Positions 21,251 to 32,224 of a stretch of DNA of 64,000 nucleotides are shown here, piece after piece. The translations under genes and the position numbers were made by a program. The first letter of the stretch is position 1; each line of letters opens with the position of its first letter. The notes under the pieces were generated by a model. It ran no database searches. It was not told the DNA's origin and worked only from the letters and a program-made list of their open reading frames with translations. Source of the DNA: Prostheceraeus crozeri. Taxonomy: Eukaryota > Platyhelminthes > Polycladida > Euryleptidae. Where the stretch lies: positions 176,317-240,316 of the forward strand of contig CAJQUW010015346.1 of NCBI GenBank assembly GCA_907163375.1. The letters are read 5' to 3'.

Positions 21251-24203
21251 GGAATGTTTCGTGGCTTCTTATTTTCTTTCTCGCTTCAGATAAAAGATTT
21301 GAATTAAATATTCGCTATTGGATTCTTACTCCTTTATCCGCAAAGTCAAACTGTTTCGATCCCCGAAGCGATCAAAGGACCGTCAGCACGCAACGCCAAG
21401 CGATGTGATCGTTCCGTCATTTTTTTTTCAGGCAGCAGACTCGCCTGATCGCCGCCACTCAGCAGTCTCGTCGTCTTTTTTTGAGGAGGATACAAACTTA
21501 ACGGGTTCATCCTCTGTAATAATGCAGTTCAGAAAGATCTCCGTGCGCATTCCGAGGAGATTTCCAAATTTGCTGTGCCGCCAGAGTCCGTTCCCCTTTC
21601 ATTTCAGGTGACAGAAACGGTACGAAAAAAACTATGCCAAGTTGCTAATCCAAAGTCTTTCGATGATGTCTTGACAGGAGTGATAATGATTCGCAACTCT
21701 CTTATGATCACTCGGGATGGTTATCTTCTGTGTGTGCAGTACTCACTCGCACAATCTGATCGTTTTCTCTTTCCGCGAATCTCCTGCGGAGACCAACAGT
21801 TGACAAAAAATTCTTCCGCGTTTTAAATTCGCTTACCAGAAATAAGCAGTAGTTCTCGATGGAGCTTGCTTCCATATCCCCAGCTTAATTCCTTTAGAAT
21901 GTGTCACCATTAGAAGCCCGCGATCAGGAGGGGTCGTATCACACTACCATATATTCTGCGAAACACGATCCATCATGAAAACTGATAGAAAAACAAAGAA
22001 CCATCGTTGACAGATTTCTCTTAAATTGCGTGTGCTGAAAAAACTTCACTGATTGATATCGTAACACATGAAGCAATTAACAAAAGACGTGCAATATTCA
22101 TGGCAAAGATATCCGTAAATAGGGCACAAAAATCATCAATAATATAATATAAGACAAAAATCGACTCGATCCTATCAGAAATACAGAAATTCATGTTAAA
22201 AATGTAAAATATTTTTAAAAATAAATAAAAAACTGAAAAAGAAAATTCGGCGAGATAATTTCTATGAGAATAGATCTAAATATACATCTGAAATACATCA
22301 TCTTATCACATGGTTATCAAGGTTAAGTAGGTTTAGGCGGGAGTTTTGGATCACACCACGTATATTCTGTAAATAATTTTATTTCCGTATAAATTGCTGT
22401 AGTGAATGTAGATTGCGTCATGCTTCAACTACTACATGTATCCATAGCTTGTCTGCTAAGCTATGCGGCATGTGCTTCAACATCTCGAGGCTTCTGGTAA
22501 ATACATCACTCAGGAATGCTCACACAAAATTCAGCGAGAATAGTTGTGTCAACAATCAGAGATAATTACAACCTTGTAGCGTAAAGCTTGGATTTGGTTG
22601 TAAAAATGTGCAATTTTTGTAGCAGCATCTAGTCTAATATTCGAAATCTACACAAGTTCGTCCAATTCATGGTAGCGTATGGTTTGATGGCACATTTTGT
22701 AGCACTCTTCGTTATAACGCACTTCTACAATGCTTGATGCAAAAATTACGGGTTCCTTTTTTTCGCTTTCCTAAATTAAGGATTCGAATTTTTCGCTTTT
22801 TTTAAATAAAAATCACCTGGATATTCTGCTAATTAGAATCCTGAAAGCCATCAGTTGTCAACATGGGTGAGATTCTTCCGGAAATTTCCGGAATTAGGTC
22901 TCGAGAAAATTTCCAAAAACGTTATAAAACAGAAGGGCGGGAGAGAGGAGTAGGGAATTTTTTCTGTACTGTTCTTGAATTTTTGAGTACCTTCCGAGAA
23001 ACAAAGCTTTTTTTAAGATTGATAATGGCAGTCATCTTGATTGACTAATTGCCATTAAACAATTTGTTTCTTCATCAACTGGTAGGATTAGATCCCCTGA
23101 AAAGAATATGTGAAGGTATTCAAAACCAACTACTGGACATTGCCAAAGAGTTACCCAATGTTATCTGAAAAGAAGTGAACAATCTGTCTTATGAAATTCG
23201 ACTGTATTCCGTTCACCTGGACATCCACTTTGTTCCAGGAGAACGTTTAGACTCATTTTGGAATCGTATATTCGTATTGACGATAGAAAATGAAATTATT
23301 TGATAACCCTTACTTGGTAAGCTAGTCAAGGCAGTCCTAACGGTGCTTCCTGGTCCATTAGTATAGGGGATTTTCAATTGGTCGATGCCATCGTTGGCAA
23401 AGGAAGGTATAATTTTCAATTGCCCAAGATCTCAGCTCAATTGACTGAAATACCAACCGAAGTCGGACAAGCCCATACATGAGAGTATCTCTATGAAGCA
23501 GCCAGACATGCAGCTTATAAAGAACATGCAGCAATCCCACAGCGCCTACCCTACATAATACATTTGAAAGCCAAGGAATAAGAAAAAATAGAGTATCTCC
23601 AAGAGGCTCTACTGCTCAAGACAGGAAAAGAAATTGAAGAGATAAGATTGAAGCAGCGGAAAAGAAGAAAATTATTGGAATCTTTGGTCACAAAGAAATA
23701 TGCTCTTCATGCCCGTTATCCTTCGAAACGAAGTAGATGTAGATGATAAGACTGTGGTACTATCAAAGGCGTATTTATCTGTGATAAACAGCAATTTCGT
23801 GCACACAGTTTTGAAGCCAAATTGAGGAGTTCTCATTTTGTTGTATATTTTCCTATTTTCGTCAAACATATTTTTGATTAGGTTGTTAGGCCTGTATTTA
23901 AATAAATATTTATGAGTAATTGCTTCAACTTAGAAGGTAGGATATCAACATATATGCTTGCGAATTTACAATCAACAACAAGTGTTAGAAAGAAGCAGCA
24001 AAGCTTCAGCATGGGCCCCTTGAAGAGCCATAGAGCCATTTGAATATATGAGTCTGTACGTTGAAGTTTGGAGTTCATATTTGGAACAAGCAATTTTGAA
24101 TTACGAAAATTCGTTGAATCTAATTTAGAAGTTCCCTGAATTTCTACATTTCATTTCATTTCTCACGTGTGTATGTTCGACGAGCGTCTTGCCAGTTTTG
24201 ATG
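21251..24203. other. Intergenic with possible decayed coding remnant
   Basis: No host gene recognised. At 23480-23751 a plus-strand reading interrupted by two stops gives protein-like text (AARHAAYKEHAAIPQRLPY, then EYLQEALLLKTGKEIEEIRL and a basic stretch), suggesting a pseudogene of unknown family. Open frames at 21318-21611 and 21575-21826 have no known motif. Confidence 0.35.
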
Positions 24204-24389
24204 TAGGGGAGAACGGGGCACATTCGTGCATAAAAATGAAAGTTCTATATTTCTATGCCCCTGTTTACGAGATGAGAAGTTCGATTGCTGATTTAGTAGC
24301 CTAATAGTGGATATTGAGGATGTTTTTCGTGACTTCAGGATGTGGTCTTTGGTTATTTCATAAAACCTACTTTTTCTTAAGTGTGACAA

Positions 24390-24431
24390 CCTGCACGAAC
24401 CTGCCCCATGGGTGGGTTAGGTTCGTGCAGG
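24390..24431. repeat. Perfect 13 bp subterminal hairpin
   Basis: CCTGCACGAACCT at 24390-24402 is perfectly mirrored by AGGTTCGTGCAGG at 24419-24431 around CATGGGTGGG. The core CACGAA with a G-run also appears in the element's inverted repeats, so this may be a subterminal transposase-binding site. Confidence 0.6.
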
Positions 24432-24656
24432 TAGTGGGGTACTTTCGCGTTTTTTTTCTATTGTGATGGAATTGTTGTCCTTACTAATCCAATAATCAAT
24501 AATTATGACTTATCAAAACTTCAAAGGTATATAATTAATTAGCAAGAATATGAATTCCATTCTTTGGCAAATTGTGATAAAAATATCCATAAAATGTAAC
24601 AAACAAGACCAGAAACGAAACTAACTTACAAGAAAAATAACTGAAAAAATAGGTTT

Positions 24657-25040
24657 CAGTTCACTTTGATCTCAACATTTTGACTAAAGCGCACGTGAAT
24701 CTTTCGACCATTGTCACGAACTTCGTCAACTGATTCGAGTAATTGACTTATTATGTTATCACTTGGTATTGCGAAGATGTCATCCTGGGAACATTTTAGA
24801 GCCGTCGACGCTTCGGTATCCGTTCGTCAGAGCATCCCGTTGTCATCGATATTGGTGATAGCGCGGGCAACGTAGCGGAAGTTGTTTTTACCTCTGCTGC
24901 CGCCGCGAATAGAAACAAGGTAACATTTTCCTGCACAAATCTCATTTGGCGCTACTCTGAGAGTAGGAACATTCTTGGGGACCTTAGATGAAGTTGGTGG
25001 AATGTCATCGTCATCCAATTCGAGAGAGATGTCCAGCTCC
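24657..25040 (-). pseudogene. Pogo-like transposase C terminus, decayed
   Basis: The minus-strand reading gives ISLELDDDDIPPTSSKVPKN, GKCYLVSIRGGSRGKNNFRY, VARAITNIDD, and in a shifted frame DIFAIPSDNIISQLLESVDE, ending KIHVRFSQNVEIKVN before a stop at 24657. The acidic patch followed by a GKCYLVSI-type block resembles the C-terminal tail common after the DDE domain in pogo-like transposases. At least one frameshift lies near 24830. The catalytic domain is missing. Confidence 0.55.
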
Positions 25041-25435
25041 CTGGTACATTATAGAGTTTTGCCGCGTTTGTTCTTTGACTCCACGCGGTATGTCGAAAAG
25101 TAAGATATAAACCAATATTATATTGACGTAACATTTCAAATTATATTTATCTTATTGAAAAGGTATTGCACGAATGTACCCCATGTCGCTTGATGTAACT
25201 CGAGTCGAAATTTTTCACACTCTAAGGACTATTGTTCAAAAGTTCAAATATGAATCATTCTAGTACATCAACTTAAATTCACAACGTGAAAAGTTTGAAG
25301 ATTGGCCCACGTAATGAGTCAGGAGCACAAAAACACACACAGAAATGAAAAATTTCCAAATTGGGTCCAAAAAGTTACTTTCTGACGTAACGGAGTGCAT
25401 AGCAGTAGAACCGATAATTTTACAGGCATGGTAGG

Positions 25436-26850
25436 CAGGGTTGGAAAAACCCATCCCATGGGTAAAATGGGTTTTTTCAAAAAAATGAATTTTCTTAACG
25501 TGACATCATAACATCTATTTTGAGCCTTATTCTAATGGGGTGGGCACACACTGTAGAAGGGCAGAGTCAGGGGGTAGAGAAACCCCAATTATATTTTTTG
25601 TAAATTTAGTAAATATTGTATCATCGAGAGGATCTTTTCGACTGGCGCCCTTGTCCAGTCACCTCTCAGGAACCGACTAACAATTGAGAAGGTTGGGCGC
25701 CTTGTCACTGTTTCCCACCTTCTGTCTCTAGATGGAGGAGTGACGGAGGAAGCTGGCCTGGAGGAGTCCTTTGAAAACTGCCAATGTTGATGCGACATTT
25801 GGTTACGATTGTTGATAGCTAGTATTCGTTTTGAATAGTCCGTTAGTTAGCGACGAGTTGTGTAGGGAACGACGTAGTAGGCTACATGGAACTTTCACAT
25901 ATCATAGTAAGCCTCTTGTTTTACCCACTATGACTGCGTGTCTGCCGGGTTGGATGATCTGGGTTTCAGAAATAGAAGGGTTCAAAATAATCCATGTGCA
26001 TGTATTTCCGATGGCAAAATTATGTTACAATATACCGTTCTCTCATTTTCTTTGGAGTACTTAATTATATCTCAATACTGAAAGCCAAATCATCCAACCC
26101 GGCAGACGCACAATGGGCATTGCAAGAGGCCTACCATGATGTGTGAAAGTTCCATGCACTATGTCGTTCCTAGCACACCTCGTCACTATCTCCCGGTAGG
26201 CGGTTGGTCTGCAATTTCGTTTGAATTGTAGGCAAGTTGATATTATAGTCACTCGCTGCTCCGATCAATAGGATTTCAAGTTGGTTTTTTTCTGGTGGAA
26301 AGGCTTAATTGTTTTGCATGAAGTTTAAATTGTATTTTAGAGAACCCTTCCTATTCCATGCGATGACGTATGGCGATGATGATGAGTATTCTGTATTGCA
26401 ATTTGCGAGCATTTATTTCAGAATTTGTAGTCGTAATTATACAAACTTGCTATACAAGATCTGTTAAAGTGATTTTTGTTTTCTATCCGAATTTTTACTT
26501 TTACACGTATGTCTATTGTTACCTGACGTTTCACGTTATCCCAAGAAATAGATTGTTTTACGAAGAAACTTTGTTTTATCTGATTGTGAGTAAACTATTA
26601 GCAATGGAGCAAATATTGAATAGAGTAGTCTAACTTTCAAAGAATAGAATAGAAATACTTTTTATTTATGTGAAATTGAAATCGAGTATTACATATCACA
26701 TTCAAAAATCACAAACAGTAATTTCGATAAAGAGAGTATCACAGATTCCTTGCTTAAGCATAGTACTGCTTGAGTTATCGCAAAAATTCGAAATTTTGAA
26801 AAAACCCATTTTACCCACCCACCCATTTTACCCATGGGATGCCAACCCTG
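25436..26850. mobile_element. Non-autonomous hAT element, perfect 8 bp duplication
   Basis: The left end CAGGGTTGGAAAAACCCATC and right end ATGGGATGCCAACCCTG are flanked by a perfect duplication ATGGTAGG (25428-25435 and 26851-26858). CCCATGGGTAAAATGGG and a run of T or A lie just inside both ends, extending the repeat to about 45 bp. It inserted into the pogo-like element. The interior contains an inverted duplication but no transposase. Confidence 0.92.
25852..26184. repeat. Internal inverted duplication, arms about 110 bp
   Basis: 25852-25967 is mirrored by 26080-26184 with a 112 bp spacer. Shared blocks include GGAACTTTCACA, TAGGCCTCTTG/AAGCCTCTTG and CTGCCGGGTTGGATGAT. Both arms, read outward-in, give similar peptides (HGTFTxHxxPLxxP...LPGWMIW), so a short coding-like segment was duplicated in opposite orientation within the hAT element. 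Its origin is not recognised. Confidence 0.7.
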
Positions 26851-26966
26851 ATGGTAGGGGATGATGGTTGATATCAACATATCTTCGTGAGAATTAAATT
26901 CAGTAAACAATTTTTGCTTCATTTTCGTGTCAATTGCAATAAACGAATGTGCCCCATTCTCCCCTA

Positions 26967-27300
26967 CAACATATTTTTAGCTATATTATCGTTCACTACA
27001 TGCCCTTAGGTGATCGATGCGTAATAATCTGTGATAAGCTCTGTAATTTCGTGTGCAAACTTGTCATTCTTGTTTCCAATTGAGTCATAATTTTGTGGTT
27101 GTTCTCATTGTTGGAAATGACATTTTCAGATTTTCGTCAAATATCTTCCAAGTGATTAAGTTATCGATAATTTCGAATATGGACACAGAATCTATTATAC
27201 GTAGAATATAAGCGCATGATTTCCCAAATTTTTTGTCTCATTTTGCACATATTTGACGCTACGCCGCTTTACAATATGCATTTTATTATTATCCATCACA
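26967..27300. other. Spacer between two pogo-like elements, nothing seen
   Basis: 334 bp of AT-rich sequence with no feature recognised. Confidence 0.45.
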
Positions 27301-27738
27301 TAGGGTAGGTCGGGGTAATTCGGACCCATTTTCAACTTTAAGCTAAAATTATTCCAAGTATGTCCGCTTTTAAAAAATTGTTTTTAATCTAAGTTCGCAA
27401 ATGATCATCAGAGAAGCGAAACCCGGTAGCAAAGTTTTGACACTCAGTTGTTATTTAATGCTATTGTGATTTTTTTTAAAAAAGCGCAGTAGATCTATCT
27501 TAAAACTAGATCTATACCATATCTCCATTGAAATGTTGATCCATCTTCTGCTCAAAAAAGTAGAAGACACAAGCTAATTTTGTAAAATAAAAACTCAGAT
27601 ATTCTGATTGGTCGATTTCCAATCAAAAATCTATTGAAAATAACAAAGAACAAAATAGAACTAAATGTTTTTAGCATAGGGATATTCCATTCACCAGGTA
27701 AATGGAACCACGTCTGTCCGGGATAACATCCTCACTTG

Positions 27739-29403
27739 CTATGATTTTCTCGATGTAATTTTGGTCGATTGTTGCCTCGTCGGGTTCTGGTGGAAAAACG
27801 AACTTGTTTGAGGCTCGATGCCATCGATGACAGCGATGCCATCTGCAAGGTCGGTGACTTGAGCGACAAACTGTCCCATCTTTGCTCCTGCTTTCAGCTT
27901 CACTAGCAAGAAGTCGGACATTCTGGCCTCTGGGAACTGATTTTCATCGGTTGTTTCCTGAAGCGATTCAGGAAGATCAGGTGGACTGGTTGACTCATTG
28001 CGCTTGCAGACCCGTTTTTTCACCTCGCGGCGCTGCTGTTCTTCATTAAGTCTCCGAAGTGCGTCCTCGGCAGTCAAGACTTCACCTGCTTCGGCTTGAA
28101 CTCGTCTTCGGCGGGCTTTTTTGTTGTCAAGAGCAGATTGTGTTTCAGCGCTCGGGTTGGGACTCACAACAGACAGAACGGCATCCTGCAGAGCTTGCGA
28201 GGGACTGTTCACGTTGACATTCGAGGTCTTACCATCAATGAGTCGGTGGCTGACCTTGGATTTGTCCACAGGATGCAGACCGGCGCCACGAAATCCTGAG
28301 ATGGCATGAGTTGGGTCCATCGTCGAGCAGAGTTTCGCTAGCAACGATGGAAATACTGCCTTGTCAACTGCTTGCAATCGGGTCTCACGCTGCCATGTCT
28401 TCAGGATATTGGCCCAGTTCCTCTTCAGTTGACCGAAGACTCCGACATCTAGCGATTGAAGGGCATGTGACGAATGCGGAGGTAGGCAGATCAGTGTGAT
28501 GTTGGCATCCTTTGCCATTTCAGCTGTTGTGAAAGTCAGGTGAGAGCCATGGCCGTCAAACACAACAACCACTTTTTCGCCGTTGTGTTTCTGCCGTATA
28601 ATGGGCAAGAAGGAATCACGAAACCATGCCTCGAATGCCTTGGCCTCCATCCAACCGGATTCTGTAGTGCCGTAGACAGCGTCTTTGGGTCCATTTCCCA
28701 CCCACGTGTCCCAGGGTGCTCCCTTGCCTTTATAAACTACGAACGGAGGGAGGTACTCTCCAGCAGCAGAAGCACAGAAGAGCACGGAATACATCGTCTT
28801 ACCAGCTGTCGGTGTTTGCATGTAGGCTGACCTCTCGCCTTTAGCAACGAAGACCCTCTTGTTCAGAGGATTTGTCGAGAGTCCCGTTTCATCAAGATTG
28901 TACAGATGATTTGGTTGTAAGTCTTTAACTTCCGATTCATACATCTGAAAGAACATATCAACGACGGGTCGGTTGAAGCTCTTGGCTCGAGCAAGAGTAA
29001 GGATCTCTGGCTTCCTGGACGTGAGGTTAGCATGTCGCTTTTTGAGATCAGATACCCAGTCGTAACTCGGTAAGTTGTCATCCCAACGCGTCACACGACC
29101 AAGTTCATTCAAGTAGTGCTGAACAAGTCGACGGATGTCAGTCGAGTCAAGCGGGAGAGCCACCTTGCTAAGGTAAATTATCACCTCAACCAGTCGATTT
29201 TCTTCGTCGTCGCTTAAGACCCGTGGTAGACCCATTTTGACGGACCTATCTGTCTGACAATGACGTAATAGCGTAGTCTTTGGGACACCGGTGCACTTCG
29301 AAACGCGACGGAATGATTCACCAGTCTTGACACGCCGGATGACATCGTTGAGCGCAGTCTTCCCATACTTTTGGGCCCGTTTTCTCTGATAGTTGCGTGG
29401 CAT
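27739..29403 (-). CDS. Pogo/Tigger-like DDE transposase, intact
   Basis: A 554-codon uninterrupted reading frame. Residues 10-48 form a helix-turn-helix of the psq/CENP-B N type (TALNDVIRRVKTGESFRRVS...TTLLRH). The DDE_1-type catalytic domain follows: YNLDETGLSTNP (Asp about 171), VVVFDGHGSHLT (Asp about 283) and HALQSLDVGVFGQLK (Asp about 319), so the last pair has 35 residues between them. The C-terminal 150 residues are charged (EDALRRLNEEQQRREVKKR) with a conserved-looking end (DFLLVKLKAGAKMGQFVAQV). Length fits the family. The start was chosen because the ATG directly precedes the basic segment MPRNYQRKRAQKYG. All catalytic residues are present. Because it lies between matching inverted repeats it is a transposon gene rather than a domesticated host gene. 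Confidence 0.93.
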   Translation of the reverse strand: MPRNYQRKRAQKYGKTALNDVIRRVKTGESFRRVSKCTGVPKTTLLRHCQTDRSVKMGLPRVLSDDEENRLVEVIIYLSKVALPLDSTDIRRLVQHYLNELGRVTRWDDNLPSYDWVSDLKKRHANLTSRKPEILTLARAKSFNRPVVDMFFQMYESEVKDLQPNHLYNLDETGLSTNPLNKRVFVAKGERSAYMQTPTAGKTMYSVLFCASAAGEYLPPFVVYKGKGAPWDTWVGNGPKDAVYGTTESGWMEAKAFEAWFRDSFLPIIRQKHNGEKVVVVFDGHGSHLTFTTAEMAKDANITLICLPPHSSHALQSLDVGVFGQLKRNWANILKTWQRETRLQAVDKAVFPSLLAKLCSTMDPTHAISGFRGAGLHPVDKSKVSHRLIDGKTSNVNVNSPSQALQDAVLSVVSPNPSAETQSALDNKKARRRRVQAEAGEVLTAEDALRRLNEEQQRREVKKRVCKRNESTSPPDLPESLQETTDENQFPEARMSDFLLVKLKAGAKMGQFVAQVTDLADGIAVIDGIEPQTSSFFHQNPTRQQSTKITSRKS

Positions 29404-30082
29404 CTGAAAACGATGATTGCCGGAGTGAGATAAGTAACCGACCTTGCAGTTGTGCGAAGTGACGAATTCCTAGAATTCCCAGCTGATTCTTGGAAACCAG
29501 CTGACTTTCTATCTATTCTGTGATTGGACGATTGCAACTCGTGCGCAGGACGGGAACTTCTTAGAAATATGGCATGACTCATTAGACTTATACATAAGCA
29601 AACGTCAAATGGTGAGATCGAAAATTTGAAGAGGCGACTATAGGACATAGAATGACGATCGTGAGGAATAAGGAAGGCTGGGAAAATGCAACGATGACAT
29701 TGCAGCATGTCATCTATGTCAGACAGAGCAATTAAAACTTATGTATAAAACAACTCAATGTTTGACTCGTGATTTAAATGTGCAGAAAATACGAATGCAT
29801 GATGTGGTTCTCCACGTACCCGGACAGACCGTTGAGAGAATCGAAAATTTCTTCGGGTACTCATAATGAGATGTAATTTTTTCCAGAATTTTCGCCTTCC
29901 GGCTTTGTCAATGGAACATGTAGAAATGCAAGCAATGCAAATCTGGCCACTACCAGTGCAGCGTGAGCAACATTCAAAAAGTAATTTACAGCAGAAGTCA
30001 AAAATGAGTAAATACTACTAAATACAAATAAAAGTAAGATGAAGGAAAAGACTTATTTACAAAAGAAAGAAAAGGATGAAGT

Positions 30083-30379
30083 TCATGAATGACAAGCGAG
30101 GTTAAGTCCATAACATCCATTCATCAGATTTTGCTTCGGAAATTTGTTGATGTATAGCGACTCTAATGTTCTCCTTTTAGTAGTATATGAGACGCCTGTG
30201 TGCAGTAATGTCCATTCGAAGTCAATTCGGCCTCCATGCATATTCATCGCATGCAATAACACATGGCTGCAGTTGTTGTTTGGATTTAGGTGCTCCATAA
30301 TTCTGCTCTTTATCATTCTTTGAGTCTCTCCAATGTATATCATCCCACAAATTTTGCAAACAATTTTGTAAAAAAACAA
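30083..30379 (-). mobile_element. Penelope-like GIY-YIG endonuclease fragment
   Basis: The minus-strand frame encodes YKIVCKICGMIYIGETQRMI followed by SRIMEHL, then FEWTLLHTGVSYTTKRRTLE and ESLYINKFPKQNLMNG. The pattern Y-K-I-x-C-x-x-C-x-x-x-Y-I-G-E-T-x-R, then R-x-x-E-H, and a later E-S-x-x-I with a terminal LN is the C-terminal GIY-YIG domain of Penelope-like retroelements. Only this terminal domain is present, as usual for 5'-truncated copies. It lies inside the pogo-like element. Confidence 0.82.
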
Positions 30380-30398
30380 ACAGAAAATACATTACGTA

Positions 30399-30822
30399 GC
30401 ATAGGTCCGACTTTCCCGACTGTTTCTGCTACGTAGGTCCGATTTACCCCTTTTTAAAAAACAATAAATTTCTCAATTAAGCTAGCCTGATTCTAATACA
30501 ATAATGAAAGTTTCTCATAGATATGATGTCCATATCCACATTAAATGTGTATTTGAAGACTATCACCAAATTTTTCATGTAGCAAAGGGAGGCTTTAACA
30601 AAGATGACATTTTTGCATGTTTTTTAAGTGGCATGTTTTTATCTGACACTTCACTAATACAATGGCCATGAGCAATGTTGATGGTCCAATGGTAGGGCAT
30701 GAACATTCCATAAATGTGTGTGTTTATCGTTGGTATATTCTATTTCTTTCGTTTTCAATTCATAAACTTTTGAAATTAGTAGGTCCGACTTTCCCGATGG
30801 TCCGACTTACCCCGACCTACCC
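30399..30822. repeat. Repeated terminal motif GGTCCGAC at the pogo-like right end
   Basis: TAGGTCCGACTTTCCCGA occurs near 30401 and again near 30779. Variants TAGGTCCGATTTACCCC (near 30436) and GGTCCGACTTACCCCGACC (30799-30817) complete four copies in one orientation. They match the inverted repeat and are probably transposase-binding sites. TACGTAGCA and TGCTACGTA flank the first copy as a small palindrome. Confidence 0.6.
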
Positions 30823-30824
30823 TG

Positions 30825-31840
30825 TAGCCGCATTATTGTCTCTGATACCTTCATCAGCTATCACGTAGAGAGTTGTTTCGATGAACATTAATGAAGATTC
30901 TTATATTTGACGAACGAATGCTCTCATCCATTATTGCTCAAATCAGTTGAATAATTGCAGTTTTTGACTGACGACACCAATTAATTGATTGCAGTTATTC
31001 GATGACACCAATCAATTAATTGCAGTTATTCTATCACATCAAATAATTTATTGTTTTTTTAAAACTAATAAGTTAATTGTAATGAAATTAATTTTTAGTG
31101 AACCCCTAGGGCAGTCGACTAATGGACGTTTTCCGCTGTCTCGCTCAACTACTCAATTTCAGTTTTCTTCAGCTCACTCTCTCAACGCTCAATGAGTAAA
31201 TTTGCAGAAGAGTTTGCTGATCGAAGGCTCCGCTCACTCGCTTTAACACAAATGAACCCATTCATCGAAAGACTAATCCAACTTTGGAATGTATGGATGG
31301 AATTCTTTGAATTCATTATCTGCACTATAATCAGAGATAAAGCAAATCACCACCCATGTGATATTTTCCTGCTCAGTTCGGCTTGTCCTCGGTCGCATTC
31401 ACGTGTAAACCTCTCCTTTCTGAATACAAGCCAAGGAAAGACCAGTAGACACAGGTTTCAGAAACTCATCTAGGAGTCAGTCTTGATTAAAATGTTTTGT
31501 CATTGCATTGCATTGCAATAAATTGGAACGTACACAATTTTGTTTACATTGCATTAACTGACAGTTAAGTTAAGGATTATTGCTAATTTTCTTTTTGTTT
31601 GGAGGATAGGATCCCAAATTGCTGATAAAGCAAGAGATAAAGCAAACTTTTACCATAACACCGCTGGGCATGATCATGACCCAACAACCTTTTTATTAGT
31701 ATTTCGAATTCGTGACATGGTGCATTCTTATGAATAAACGAGTATGCATTCTAGGTAGAGCTCTTGAATCAAACATTTCCTTATAATAAAGAGCAATTAT
31801 GGTGTCCTCGACGATGAATAAGTAACCTGGTCGCCTATAA
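30825..31840. other. Intergenic with a small tandem duplication
   Basis: GACACCAAT(T/C)AATT followed by GCAGTTATTC is present twice with a 30 bp period (30973-31000 and 31003-31030), and a weak third copy follows. Nothing else recognised. Confidence 0.5.
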
Positions 31841-32224
31841 ATGATAGGGCTTAATAACCCACGCCGTAAGCTTTGGAGTGCGCATGTCTCTTTGTCAGAT
31901 GGGAGTCGGAGTCAGCTTATCCTCGATGCAACCATTTCCTCAGAATCTTTCCACTGCGAAATGGTGAACAACTTTCATCACGTCATTGAAGCTGTCGCAG
32001 CTTTGTTCAAAGATCTAATGAGCTTTAGAGAATCAGCATCTTTGCGCATCATGAGATGGAGGAGTCAATTTCGAGGCATACCATGGAATAAACGATCGAT
32101 ACAATTTGTCAGATTCGTTGAACAGCTAAACGTTGACGTCACGATTCCTTCATGCAGAGTGAGATTGGTAGATCTGCACTATTTAACAACGCACAAAGCA
32201 GAGACGCTGTTGCGCAATGCCTGA
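31841..32224 (+). CDS. Uncharacterised 127-residue open frame
   Basis: Opens with ATG at 31841 and runs to TGA at 32224. The composition is balanced (SLSDGSRSQLILDATISSES, then SLRIMRWRSQFRGIPWNKRS), longer and less AT-biased than chance frames nearby. No domain, signal peptide or membrane segment is visible, and no splice sites or repeat ends frame it. It could be a small gene, an exon of a larger gene or chance. Confidence 0.22.
   Translation: MIGLNNPRRKLWSAHVSLSDGSRSQLILDATISSESFHCEMVNNFHHVIEAVAALFKDLMSFRESASLRIMRWRSQFRGIPWNKRSIQFVRFVEQLNVDVTIPSCRVRLVDLHYLTTHKAETLLRNA

Larger units (their letters stand above)
24206..26964 (-). mobile_element. Pogo-like element, internally deleted
   Basis: The ends are GGGGAGAACGGGGCACATTCG and, reversed from the right, GGGGAGAATGGGGCACATTCG, 20 of 21 identical. 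TA lies at 24204-24205 and 26965-26966. The interior holds only a decayed transposase C terminus plus a 1.4 kb hAT insertion (25436-26850). Terminal-like motifs recur inside: GGTTCGTGCAGGTAGTGGGG near 24420 and GCACGAATGTACCCC near 25165. Clearly a deletion derivative of a pogo/Tigger-type family, distinct from the neighbour at 27.3 kb. Confidence 0.88.
27303..30822 (-). mobile_element. Pogo-like transposon with intact transposase
   Basis: The left end reads GGGTAGGTCGGGGTAATTCG and the right end, reversed, GGGTAGGTCGGGGTAAGTCG, both continuing GACC. TA precedes the left end (27301-27302); TG, probably a mutated TA, follows the right (30823-30824). The transposase gene runs right to left and occupies 27739-29403. 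The 1.4 kb between the gene start and the right end includes a Penelope fragment and extra copies of the terminal motif GGTCCGAC. It looks capable of having moved recently. Confidence 0.88.

Noticed and set aside
27739-29403. Domesticated host gene from a pogo transposase
   Set aside because: Matching inverted repeats still flank it, so the simpler reading is a transposon gene.
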